Origin: Microvirga flocculans ATCC BAA-817
Lineage (GTDB): Bacteria > Pseudomonadota > Alphaproteobacteria > Rhizobiales > Beijerinckiaceae
Assembly (NCBI RefSeq): GCF_000518665.1
Contig: NZ_JAEA01000008.1
Coordinates: 124,001 to 188,000 of the forward strand
Length of the DNA: 64,000 nt
Direction of reading: 5' to 3'
The position numbers and the translations under genes are program-made. Shown piece after piece: positions 56,345-64,000 of this stretch. Position 1 is the first letter of the stretch. Every line of letters begins with the position of its first letter. Under the pieces are notes generated by a model. The model did not search any database. It was not told the DNA's origin and saw nothing but the letters and a program-made list of their open reading frames with translations.

Positions 56345-58156
56345 TTATTCCGGCCTTGCTGCATCCATGATGCGCAGCTCCACTTTTTCCTGACCGCCCC
56401 AACGATCGAGGGAAAGCGTTCCGGCCACGTGCAGCGGATTTCCGATCGCTTCGGACAGGGCATTGCCGAGCGGTTGACCGGCTGCGCGGAACGCGATTCC
56501 GCCAATGAAACTTCCGTCTCCGCTGCGCAATTTCACGCGCACATGCCCTCCGCTGCCGACCTCCCGCGCCTCGACTACCCGATGCTGTGGAAAGACGAAG
56601 ACGGGCTCCGGCTGCCCCTGGCCGAAGGGCCCTGCCCGCTCCAGAGCCGTCACGACGGAGGGCTGCGCGCCAGCGGCTGTCAGGGTCGCGTCGATGGCGA
56701 AATTGTCCCGCAGGCGCATTGCGCTCACCGGCTCGCTGAGCTTCTCGACGATGAAGGCAAGGAACGTTTGCAGATCGGCGGCCCGGATCGTCACGCCTGC
56801 CGCCATGGTGTGGCCGCCGCCCTTGATCGCGAGGCCCATCTCGACGGCGGCCCGCACCGCCGCGCCGAGATCGACGCCCGGCACCGAACGGCCCGAGCCT
56901 GTGGCGGTGCCATCCGGGTTGAGGGTGAAGGCAAAAGCCGGGCGGCGGAACCGTTCCTTGGTGCGTGCGGAAATGAGGCCGACGACACCGGGATGCCAGT
57001 CCGCAGATGCCGTCACGAGCACCGGCAGGTCCGGCTGATGCTCGAGCGCCATCAAGGCCTGAGCCTCTGCCTCGGCAACGGCCACGACCTCGATGGCCTG
57101 GCGCTCGCGGTTGAGACGGTCGAGTTCGGCCGCCAGTCGCCCTGACTCGGCCGCATCCTCGGTGAGCAACAGCTTTGAGCCCAAGGCGGCATCGCCGATC
57201 CGGCCGCCTGCATTGATGCGGGGACCGACGAGATAGCCGAGGTGCCAGCTTTCCGGCGCGCCTGCGAGACCCGCGGCATCGAGAAGCGCCGCAAGCCCGA
57301 CCCGGCGGCGGCTCCTCATGATGGTCAGGCCCTGGCGCACGAAAGCCCGGTTGAGACCGATCAGCGGAACCACATCGGCCACTGTCGCAAGGGCGACGAG
57401 GTCGAGGCTTCCCATCAGATCGGGCTCGGGCCGCCCCTGGAAAAAGCCGCGTGCGCGCAGGGTGCGGTTGAGGGCCACGAGAAAAAGGAACACCACTCCG
57501 GCCGCGCAAAGGTGGCCGAGGCCCGACAGGTCGTCCTGCCGGTTCGGATTCACGATGGCGAGGGCCTCCGGCAGCTGTTCCGGGGCCTGATGGTGATCGA
57601 GAACGATGGGATCGAGACCGAGACGCTTCGCCTCGGCCAGGGGTTCGATGCTGGCCGTGCCGCAATCGACAGTCACCAGGATGTCGGCGCCCTGCTGCTT
57701 CAGCGCGCGGATCGCATCGACATTCGGGCCATAGCCTTCCGTGATCCGGTCGGGAATATGGATGGCGTATTCCAGCCCGCAGGCGCGCAGATACTCGGCG
57801 AGCAGCGCCGCGCTGCAGGCTCCGTCAACGTCGTAATCCCCGAAGATCGCCACCTTCTCGTTGCGCATCACCGCATCGGCAAGCCGCGAGGCAGCGGCCT
57901 CCATGTCGGTGAGCACATGCGGGTCGGGCATGAGATCCCGCAGGCGCGGGTTCAGGAAGCCTTCCGTCTCGTGAATGCCGACGCCTCGCCCCGCCAGCAC
58001 CCGGGACAGCACATCGGGAAGGCCGTGGGTCTGGGCGATGGCAAGCGCGATCGTGCCCTGGGCGGCGTCGCAGCGCTCGACCCAGGTTCGCCCGAGGGCT
58101 GAACTGGTCACGCCCAGGAAGGGCTTGGGCACGAGAAGGGGGGATGATTCGGTCAC
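56345..58156 (-). CDS. recJ: Single-stranded DNA exonuclease RecJ
   Basis: A 603-residue protein. DHH phosphoesterase motifs are visible: FGDYDVDGACSAALLAEYLR near residue 104, TVDCGT, DHHQAPEQLPEALAIVNPNR near 187, and GHLCAAGVVF. The DHHA1 part has GGGHTMAAGVTI near residue 455. An OB-fold C-terminus (GQPEPVFVFPQHRV, VRVKLRSGDGSFIGGIAF) follows. It degrades single-stranded DNA 5' to 3' in recombination and mismatch repair. Length is typical. Confidence 0.95.
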   Translation of the reverse strand: MTESSPLLVPKPFLGVTSSALGRTWVERCDAAQGTIALAIAQTHGLPDVLSRVLAGRGVGIHETEGFLNPRLRDLMPDPHVLTDMEAAASRLADAVMRNEKVAIFGDYDVDGACSAALLAEYLRACGLEYAIHIPDRITEGYGPNVDAIRALKQQGADILVTVDCGTASIEPLAEAKRLGLDPIVLDHHQAPEQLPEALAIVNPNRQDDLSGLGHLCAAGVVFLFLVALNRTLRARGFFQGRPEPDLMGSLDLVALATVADVVPLIGLNRAFVRQGLTIMRSRRRVGLAALLDAAGLAGAPESWHLGYLVGPRINAGGRIGDAALGSKLLLTEDAAESGRLAAELDRLNRERQAIEVVAVAEAEAQALMALEHQPDLPVLVTASADWHPGVVGLISARTKERFRRPAFAFTLNPDGTATGSGRSVPGVDLGAAVRAAVEMGLAIKGGGHTMAAGVTIRAADLQTFLAFIVEKLSEPVSAMRLRDNFAIDATLTAAGAQPSVVTALERAGPFGQGQPEPVFVFPQHRVVEAREVGSGGHVRVKLRSGDGSFIGGIAFRAAGQPLGNALSEAIGNPLHVAGTLSLDRWGGQEKVELRIMDAARPE

Positions 58157-58212
58157 GGCTGGAGTATTACCCGGGAATTGTGGTCAAAACACCCGGCGGT
58201 GACGACAGGCCG

Positions 58213-58659
58213 TCAGCCCAATAGATGACGATACTGGATGAAGCCGCTGCGGGATGCGACCTTGTCGTAGAGCGCCTGTGCGCTCGTGTTGGTTTCATGG
58301 GTCAGCCAGTACACTCGGCTGGCCCCATCGGCCTTTGCCCTCTCATAAACCGCCTCGATGAGAGCCCGGCCGACGCCGCGCCCCCGCGCCTCCTCCGCCG
58401 TGAAGAGGTCCTGGAGGTAGCAGTAGTCGCCCATGGTCCAGGTGGAGCGGTGGTAGAGATAATGCACGATGCCGACGATCCGCCCGTCGAGAAGGGCTGC
58501 GAGACCGTGCATGGGTTCGGCAGGATCGTTGAGCCGCCGCCACGTCGTCTGCGTGACCTCGGCCGGCAGGGAGGATTTGTAGAAGGTCAGATAGCCTTGC
58601 CAGAGAGGCTCCCAGGCCTCGCGGTCGTCGGGGCGGAACGAACGGATTTGAAGCATCAT
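58213..58659 (-). CDS. GNAT family N-acetyltransferase
   Basis: A 148-residue protein with the GNAT acetyl-CoA loop ARGRGVGRALIEAVYERAKA and preceding strand DYCYLQDLFTAEE; later WLTHETNTSAQALYDK is typical. N-terminal LQIRSFRPDDREAWEPLW completes the fold. Substrate unknown. It is monocistronic between recJ and der. Confidence 0.9.
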   Translation of the reverse strand: MMLQIRSFRPDDREAWEPLWQGYLTFYKSSLPAEVTQTTWRRLNDPAEPMHGLAALLDGRIVGIVHYLYHRSTWTMGDYCYLQDLFTAEEARGRGVGRALIEAVYERAKADGASRVYWLTHETNTSAQALYDKVASRSGFIQYRHLLG

Positions 58660-58772
58660 CCTTATCCAGTCTGAAGAAACGCGGCCCGCATGATGAAGCG
58701 GGTGCAGCCTCTATGCAAAGCGGCCGGGACGAGCCCGGCCGGACTTTTGCGGCGGCGCGTCCGAAGATCCTT

Positions 58773-60119
58773 CTATTTCCGGCCCTTGTCGAACGGGTTC
58801 TGGCCCATGCGCAGGGAAACGCGGATGGGGGTTCCAGGCAGGTCGAAGGCTTCGCGGATGCTGTTGACGAGGTAGCGGCTATAGCTTTTCGGCAAGGCGT
58901 CGAGCTGGTTGCCGAAAATGGCGAAATGCGGCGGGCGCGATTTCACCTGCGTCATGTAGCGGATCTTGATCCGGCGTCCGGACACGGCGGGCGGCGGGTT
59001 GGCGTCGATGGCCTCGGTCAGCCACTGATTGAGCTTCGCAGTCGGGATGCGGGTGTTCCACGTCTCGTAAGCCTGGAAAACCGCCTTCATGAGCGGGTCG
59101 ATGCCGCTGCCGGCAAGCCCCGAGAGCGGCACCACCGGCGCGCCGCGAACCTGCGGCAGCAGGCGGACGGCCTTCTCCTTCAGGTCCTTGAGCAGGCCCT
59201 GCTGATCGGCGACGAGATCCCACTTGTTGAGGCCGATCACGATGGCCCGCCCTTCCTGCTCCACCAGATCGACGATGGAGAGGTCCTGCTTCTCGAAGGG
59301 GATCGTGGCGTCGAGCAGCACGATCACGACCTCCGCGAAACGCACGGCGCGCAGGGCATCGGCGACGGAGAGCTTCTCGAGCTTGTCCTCGACCCGGGCG
59401 CGCTTGCGCAGGCCCGCCGTGTCGAAGAGCTTTACCGGACGACCGCGCCATTGCCAGTCGAGGGAAATGGAATCGCGGGTAATGCCGGCCTCGGGCCCGG
59501 TCAGCAGGCGGTCCTCGCCCAGCATGCGGTTGATGAGGGTGGATTTGCCCGCATTCGGACGCCCGACGATGGCGACCTGGAGCGGCTTGTTCGGGTCCGC
59601 CTCTTCCTCCTCCATCTCATCCGGCTCGGGGAAGTGAGGCATCAGGGCCTCGAAGAGGTCGGCCATGCCTTCGCCGTGCTCGGCAGAGAGAGGCACCGGC
59701 TCGCCCAGGCCCAGGGAAAAGGCGTCGTAGGCCCCGGCCATGCCGCCGGCGCCCTCGGCCTTGTTGGCGATGAGAATCACGGGCTTGCCTGAACGGCGGA
59801 CCAGCTCGGCGAAGGGGCGGTCTGCAGGCAGGATGCCGACACGGGCGTCGACCACGAAGAGAATGACGTCGGCATCCTCGATGGCCGCCTCCGTCTGGGC
59901 GCGCATGCGACCGAGGAGCGAATCCTCCGTCGCCTCTTCGAGGCCCGCCGTGTCGATGACGCGGAATTCGAGGTCGCCGAGGCGCGCCTCGCCCTCGCGC
60001 CGGTCGCGGGTCACGCCCGGCCGGTCGTCCACGAGGGCCAGCTTCTTGCCGACGAGGCGGTTGAAAAGAGTCGACTTGCCGACATTCGGCCGCCCGACAA
60101 TGGCGACGGTGGGCGTCAT
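58773..60119 (-). CDS. der: Ribosome assembly GTPase Der (EngA)
   Basis: A 448-residue protein with two GTPase domains. G1 motifs GRPNVGKST (residue 8) and GRPNAGKST (residue 187), G3 DTAG in both, G4 NKAEG and NKWD. A C-terminal KH-like domain ([20 protein letters not shown]) follows. Required for 50S ribosome maturation. Placement next to the YfgM/TPR gene is usual in Proteobacteria (bamB is absent here). Confidence 0.97.
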   Translation of the reverse strand: MTPTVAIVGRPNVGKSTLFNRLVGKKLALVDDRPGVTRDRREGEARLGDLEFRVIDTAGLEEATEDSLLGRMRAQTEAAIEDADVILFVVDARVGILPADRPFAELVRRSGKPVILIANKAEGAGGMAGAYDAFSLGLGEPVPLSAEHGEGMADLFEALMPHFPEPDEMEEEEADPNKPLQVAIVGRPNAGKSTLINRMLGEDRLLTGPEAGITRDSISLDWQWRGRPVKLFDTAGLRKRARVEDKLEKLSVADALRAVRFAEVVIVLLDATIPFEKQDLSIVDLVEQEGRAIVIGLNKWDLVADQQGLLKDLKEKAVRLLPQVRGAPVVPLSGLAGSGIDPLMKAVFQAYETWNTRIPTAKLNQWLTEAIDANPPPAVSGRRIKIRYMTQVKSRPPHFAIFGNQLDALPKSYSRYLVNSIREAFDLPGTPIRVSLRMGQNPFDKGRK

Positions 60120-60131
60120 GTCTGTCCTACC

Positions 60132-60818
60132 TTATTGGGTCGCCTGGACCGCACCGCCCGCCACCAGGGCGGTGTAGACGGCAAGGCGCTGCCTCAGGGC
60201 GGAGGGCGTCTCGCGGTCGGCGGCGATCTGGTCGAACCAGCGACCGGCATAATCCATGTCACCGGCCTTAAGGCCGGACAAGCCTAAGAGTTCCCGCGCG
60301 GAGTGACGCCAGGCATTGGAGGGCGCGGCCAGGGGCTCGACGGCCTGGCGCAGCGACGCGGGCTCGGCGGTATCGAGGCGCAGCCACGCGGCACGCAGGC
60401 GGGCAAGATCCTTCCAGAGAGCGGGGACGGAGGCGTCGTTCGCGAGCGCGTCGAAAGCCGAGGCGCCGTTTTCCGCGTTCTGCCGGCCGAGCTCGGCGGC
60501 AAGGCGGAACCGGGCGAGCATGGCGTAGCCGGTGGCGCCGTCCTCCTTGACCACCGCCTCGAACCTGGCCTGGGCCTCCTGGCCCTTGTCCTCGGAGGAG
60601 AGGCGCAGGGCCTCCTCGTAGCGCACGGCGGCCTCCTGGGCGAGGGTCTCCTGCCTGTGCTGCCAGAAGCGCCAGCCGCCCACGCCGGCGACGATGAGAA
60701 TCACTATGCCGATGATGATTCCGTTGTAGCGCTTCCAGATCTCGGCGATCTGGTCGCGGCGGTATTCCTCATCGACTTCGCGAATGAACTCGTCGTTCGG
60801 GGCCATCGTCTCACTCAT
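60132..60818 (-). CDS. TPR-type membrane protein (YfgM-like, TPR_21)
   Basis: A 228-residue protein with a charged cytoplasmic N-terminus (DEFIREVDEEYRRDQIAEIW), one membrane helix (IIIGIVILIVAGVGGWRFW near residue 35) and TPR-like helices (EEALRLSSEDKGQEAQARFE, DLARLRAAWLRLDTAEPASL) in the periplasm. The YfgM group acts with PpiD at the Sec translocon. It is 12 bases from der and co-transcribed. Confidence 0.88.
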   Translation of the reverse strand: MSETMAPNDEFIREVDEEYRRDQIAEIWKRYNGIIIGIVILIVAGVGGWRFWQHRQETLAQEAAVRYEEALRLSSEDKGQEAQARFEAVVKEDGATGYAMLARFRLAAELGRQNAENGASAFDALANDASVPALWKDLARLRAAWLRLDTAEPASLRQAVEPLAAPSNAWRHSARELLGLSGLKAGDMDYAGRWFDQIAADRETPSALRQRLAVYTALVAGGAVQATQ

Positions 60819-60906
60819 GCGGCCTCAAGCGGCCGCCTCCTGCAATCGAAGTGGGTCGCCTAACACACGCGCCCGCGCAAGGCGAGAGGTTTCGTGTTCA
60901 AGCGTT

Positions 60907-61497
60907 TCACGCGCCCATAGGCAGGAGCGGGACGCCGATCAGGAGCGTATGAAGCCGGAACAGGAAGGCGAGGTAGATTGCCGTTCCGATCAAAACGGCC
61001 AGAACGTCGTTCCGGATGCCCGCAGGGGGAGCCGTTCCCCCATGCTGGGCCGCCACGTCCCGGCGCTTGGCGCTGATACGGGCCACCACGGCCCAGGCCA
61101 GGAAGGAGCCGAAGAGCAGGATCGAGCCGAGATCCCCGTTGGCGAGGAGATGCGCGAAGGCCCAGATCTTCACGCCGGCCAGCATCGGATGCTTCAAGCG
61201 GGCCTTGATCGTTCCCGGGAGATAGGCGGCCGCGAAGCAGACGAAGGCGATCCAGACCAGGAGAAAGGCCAGATGGCGCGTCCAGACCGGCGGATCCCAG
61301 ACCGGGATGTAACCGCCGGCGCGGTATTGGCCGAAGCCGATGACGATCAGGACGACACCCGTCAGCGACAGGAGCGAATATAGCCCCTTGTAGGGCCCCT
61401 CCCCGATCGTCGCGACGAGCGCCGCCCGGCGCTCCCGCGCCATGCTGAAGGAATGGATTCCGAGAAAGACCGCGAGACCGAGAACGAGCAGCGTCAC
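60907..61497 (-). CDS. NnrU family membrane protein
   Basis: A 196-residue protein with GTG start 61497 and about six membrane helices. NnrU hallmarks are LLVLGLAVFLGIHSFSMARE, GLYSLLSLTGVVLIVIGFGQ, VWTRHLAFLLVWIAFVCF and the HPMLAGVKIWAFAHLLANGD motif with conserved His. The family is linked to nitric oxide metabolism and to isoprenoid enzymes; exact role here is unknown. Confidence 0.88.
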   Translation of the reverse strand: MTLLVLGLAVFLGIHSFSMARERRAALVATIGEGPYKGLYSLLSLTGVVLIVIGFGQYRAGGYIPVWDPPVWTRHLAFLLVWIAFVCFAAAYLPGTIKARLKHPMLAGVKIWAFAHLLANGDLGSILLFGSFLAWAVVARISAKRRDVAAQHGGTAPPAGIRNDVLAVLIGTAIYLAFLFRLHTLLIGVPLLPMGA

Positions 61498-61791
61498 GAT
61501 GACCTCCGAGTGCTAGGAACTTATAGCTGGGGCGGGACGGAAAACCAATCGCTCCCCTCAGAGGATCAGGACAGGACTAAGAACCTAGATGTCACAGGCC
61601 GCAAGTTTCAAAACCTTCGCAAAGCCTTGGACTGCCTAAACTTTTAACATTAGGCTATCTTGCAGCACGAAAATTTCCCCGTTACTGAGCGGACCAAACC
61701 TTGACTTAGACTAAAACGGCATTGGCAAAACCGGCCTTGGTCCGATAGCTAGGCCGTCATATCAACCAATATGTTTCAAAGGGGGAGACAG

Positions 61792-62415
61792 GTGACGGCG
61801 CTTCTTCGGCTATCCCGTGTCATCGACGCCTTCAACGAACGCATCGGCAAAGTCGCCGCCTGGGCCATCGTGGTGGCCATCCTGGTATCGGCCGTCAATG
61901 CCATCATCCGGCGCGTGTTCGGCGTCTCGTCCAATGCCTGGCTCGAGCTTCAATGGTACCTGTTCGGCGCCGTGTTCATGCTCTGCGCCGCCTGGACCCT
62001 GAAGGTCAACGAGCACATCCGGATCGACATCATCTCGAGCAGGCTCTCGAAGCGCTCTCGGGACGGGATCGACGTCTTCGGGCACGTCTTCTTCCTGTTC
62101 CCCTTCGTAGCCCTGATGCTCTATCTCTCGGTCCCGTACTTCATCCGTTCCTACGAATCCGGCGAGGTTTCCTCGAATGCGGGCGGCCTCCTGATCTGGC
62201 CGGCCAAGGGGCTGATCCTCCTCGGCTTCATTTCCTTGGCCTTCCAGTGGCTGAGCGAGCTCATCAAGCGCGTGGCCATCAGGAACGGCCAACTTGCCGA
62301 TGAGGAAGCCTCTGGACACAGCGTTGAGGCCGAGGCGGAGCGCCTCATCCAAGAAATCGGCACCGTCAATGCACCCGGCACCGGCGGCACGCCCCCCGGC
62401 GACGGCATCAGCTGA
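61792..62415 (+). CDS. TRAP transporter small permease (DctQ type)
   Basis: A 207-residue protein. GTG 61792 is favoured since GGGGGAGA lies six bases upstream; ATG 61771 is the alternative. Four membrane helices are seen: VAAWAIVVAILVSAVNAIIR, WYLFGAVFMLCAAWTLKV, VFFLFPFVALMLYLSVPYF and LILLGFISLAFQWLS. RRVFGVSSNAWLELQWYLFG is the typical DctQ block. It pairs with the large permease downstream. The solute-binding protein gene is not in the window. Confidence 0.9.
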   Translation: MTALLRLSRVIDAFNERIGKVAAWAIVVAILVSAVNAIIRRVFGVSSNAWLELQWYLFGAVFMLCAAWTLKVNEHIRIDIISSRLSKRSRDGIDVFGHVFFLFPFVALMLYLSVPYFIRSYESGEVSSNAGGLLIWPAKGLILLGFISLAFQWLSELIKRVAIRNGQLADEEASGHSVEAEAERLIQEIGTVNAPGTGGTPPGDGIS

Positions 62416-62456
62416 TCGTCGCGGCGCCTGTTACACGTTTTCCGGAGTTCTCATCG

Positions 62457-64000
62457 ATGGCTGCATTGATTGCCCAGAACCTCGCGCCGATCATGTTCGC
62501 GGCGCTCGTGGTCTTCCTTCTCCTCGGCTACCCGGTCGCCTTCGCCCTGGCGGCCAACGGCCTCCTGTTCTTCTTCGTCGCGGTGGAGCTCGCGCCTCTC
62601 GCGCCCGATACCATCACCCTCTCCTGGCCGCTGCTCCAGGCCCTGCCCGACCGCATCTTCGGCACCATGTCGAACGAGGTGCTTCTGGCCGTGCCGTTCT
62701 TCACCTTCATGGGATTGGTGCTCGAACGGTCCGGCATGGCCGAAGACCTGCTCGACACCATCGGACAGCTCTTCGGCCCGGTTCGCGGCGGCCTTGCCTA
62801 TGCGGTGATCTTCGTGGGCGCGCTGCTGGCTGCGACCACCGGCGTCGTGGCGGCTTCCGTGATCTCGATGGGCCTCATCTCCCTGCCGATCATGCTGCGC
62901 TACGGCTATGACCGTCGCCTCGCCTCCGGTGTGATCGCGGCCTCCGGCACCCTGGCCCAGATCATTCCGCCCTCCCTCGTCCTGATCGTCATGGCCGACC
63001 AGCTCGGCCGCTCCGTGGGCGACATGTACGAGGGCGCGTTCCTGCCCGGCCTGATCCTGACCGGCCTCTATGCCGGCTACATCATGCTGATGTCGATCCT
63101 CTTCCCGAAATCCGCTCCCGGCCTCCCGCCGGAGGCCATCGGCTACCGCGAGCCGAGCGGAGCCCGCGGCGTGTGGCAGCTCGGCATCCTGGTCGTGTTC
63201 TCTGGCCTCGTCGGCTACTACATCATGTCCCAGACCAACACCAAGGCGGGCGCCGACTTCGTCATCCTGACGATCTGCGTCGCTACCGTGGTGGCCCTGA
63301 TCTGCGCCCTGATGAACAAGATGCTCGGCGCCAAGCGCATCGCCATCTCGGCCGTGCTGGTGGCCCTTTTCGTGGGCGTCTACGCGGTTCTGCACAGCCA
63401 GGGCCATGAAGGGCTCGCGCTTACCTTCGAGATGATCCTCGCAGGCGCGATCTATGCACTGATCGTCGGCCTCGTCGAGCGCTTCACGGGGCTGCGCCTC
63501 ATGTCGAACATGGCCCAGCAGGTCACCTTCGTGATGGTGCCTCCGCTGCTGCTCATCTTCCTCGTGCTCGGCACCATCTTCATCGGCCTGGCGACCCCGA
63601 CCGAAGGCGGCGCCATGGGCGCGCTGGGCTCGGTGATCCTGGCGGCCGTCAAACGCAAACTCGACAACAACCCTTCCCGCTTCAACTGGACCCTGGTCCG
63701 TCAGGCCACAGAGGCGACCGCGAAGCTTTCGGCCTTCGTGCTGTTCATCCTCATCGGCGCCCGCGTGTTCTCGCTCACCTTCTATGGGGTGAACGGGCAT
63801 ATCTGGGTCGAGCACCTGCTCACCTCGCTGCCGGGCGGCCAGGTCGGCTTCCTGGTCGTCGTGAACGTCCTGGTGTTCTTCCTGGCGTTCTTCCTCGATT
63901 ACTTCGAGCTGGCCTTCATCATCATCCCGCTCCTCGGCCCCGCCGCCGACAAGCTCGGGATCGACCTGATCTGGTTCGGCGTAATCCTTGCCGTGAACAT
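62457..64000 (+). CDS. TRAP transporter large permease (DctM type), C-terminus outside window
   Basis: At least 514 residues are visible, starting MAALIAQNLAPIMFAALVVF, and the frame is open at the right edge. It has many membrane helices and DctM motifs: GYPVAFALAANGLL, LAVPFFTFMGLVLERSGMAE, ATTGVVAASVISMGLISLPI, SGTLAQIIPPSLVLIVMADQ and ATPTEGGAMGALGS. It imports an organic acid or similar solute with Na+. The 41-base gap to the small permease indicates one operon. Substrate unknown. Confidence 0.93.
   Translation, partial: MAALIAQNLAPIMFAALVVFLLLGYPVAFALAANGLLFFFVAVELAPLAPDTITLSWPLLQALPDRIFGTMSNEVLLAVPFFTFMGLVLERSGMAEDLLDTIGQLFGPVRGGLAYAVIFVGALLAATTGVVAASVISMGLISLPIMLRYGYDRRLASGVIAASGTLAQIIPPSLVLIVMADQLGRSVGDMYEGAFLPGLILTGLYAGYIMLMSILFPKSAPGLPPEAIGYREPSGARGVWQLGILVVFSGLVGYYIMSQTNTKAGADFVILTICVATVVALICALMNKMLGAKRIAISAVLVALFVGVYAVLHSQGHEGLALTFEMILAGAIYALIVGLVERFTGLRLMSNMAQQVTFVMVPPLLLIFLVLGTIFIGLATPTEGGAMGALGSVILAAVKRKLDNNPSRFNWTLVRQATEATAKLSAFVLFILIGARVFSLTFYGVNGHIWVEHLLTSLPGGQVGFLVVVNVLVFFLAFFLDYFELAFIIIPLLGPAADKLGIDLIWFGVILAVN

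Noticed and set aside
1-64000. CRISPR array or insertion sequence
   Set aside because: No regularly spaced direct repeats and no transposase gene with terminal repeats were found on either strand.

Overview
The window is GC-rich alphaproteobacterial DNA. The host genes (NDUFS4-type complex I subunit, paired-CSD cold-shock protein, DUF6894 protein, RTX protein, Der, RecJ, TRAP transporter) and the codon use fit the Hyphomicrobiales (Rhizobiales), most likely Methylobacteriaceae such as Microvirga. The genus is an inference. About 70% of the window (left edge to about 45.15 kb) is one prophage. The remaining 19 kb is host chromosome.

Prophage, left to right. Bases 1-24.85 kb carry the late genes, almost all on the minus strand. 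Read in transcription order from the right they are: gpZ-like protein, terminase small and large subunits, portal, gpW-like connector protein, ClpP-like maturation protease with a nested scaffold start, decoration protein, gpE-type major capsid, head completion candidates, then a P2-type contractile tail. The tail part comprises baseplate V, PAAR spike tip, W/gp25, J, gpI-like protein, a DUF4815 protein, tail fibre, DUF4376 protein, sheath, tube, the tail assembly chaperone with a -1 frameshift site, and the tape measure protein cut by the left edge. A lambda-like head is therefore joined to a P2-like contractile tail. A small accessory island (1.87-4.05 kb; BRO antirepressor, two exported proteins, a ribbon-helix-helix protein) interrupts the tail genes between tube and chaperone. 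No lysis genes, gpX, gpU or gpD are seen; they probably lie to the left.

Bases 25-33.5 kb hold a leftward replication and control block: an unknown 306-residue protein, a noncoding iteron-like region that may be the origin, a D5-type helicase-primase, a HicAB toxin-antitoxin module on the plus strand, an orphan DNA methyltransferase, a linker-rich protein, a CHC2/Toprim primase, a CII-like protein, and a Cro-like regulator facing a CI-like repressor at 33.5 kb. From 34.9 to 44.5 kb a rightward operon of tightly overlapping small genes encodes an HD hydrolase, a DUF2303 protein, a complete DNA polymerase sliding clamp, DUF4031 and DUF5131 proteins, an excisionase-like protein and a tyrosine integrase. 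A GIY-YIG-type gene of lower GC sits between the integrase and tRNA-Arg(TCT), which marks the right end of the prophage.

Host segment (45.15-64 kb): tRNA-Arg, complex I subunit, tRNA-Pro, PilZ protein, a probable small RNA with a strong terminator, DUF192 and cold-shock genes, sirtuin, a membrane acyltransferase-like protein, Lrp/AsnC regulator, an orphan ACP-like protein, KDPGal aldolase, DUF6894 protein, a GGDEF protein with a variant active-site motif, a secreted RTX protein, tRNA-Glu, recJ, a GNAT protein, der, a TPR membrane protein, NnrU, and the two membrane subunits of a TRAP transporter, the second cut by the right edge.

The least explained structures are the iteron-like region at 25.99-26.28 kb, a CGTGTAT half-site family shared by the immunity region and the terminase upstream region, HicAB operators that abut the helicase-primase start, and a domain-within-domain insertion in the tail sheath.
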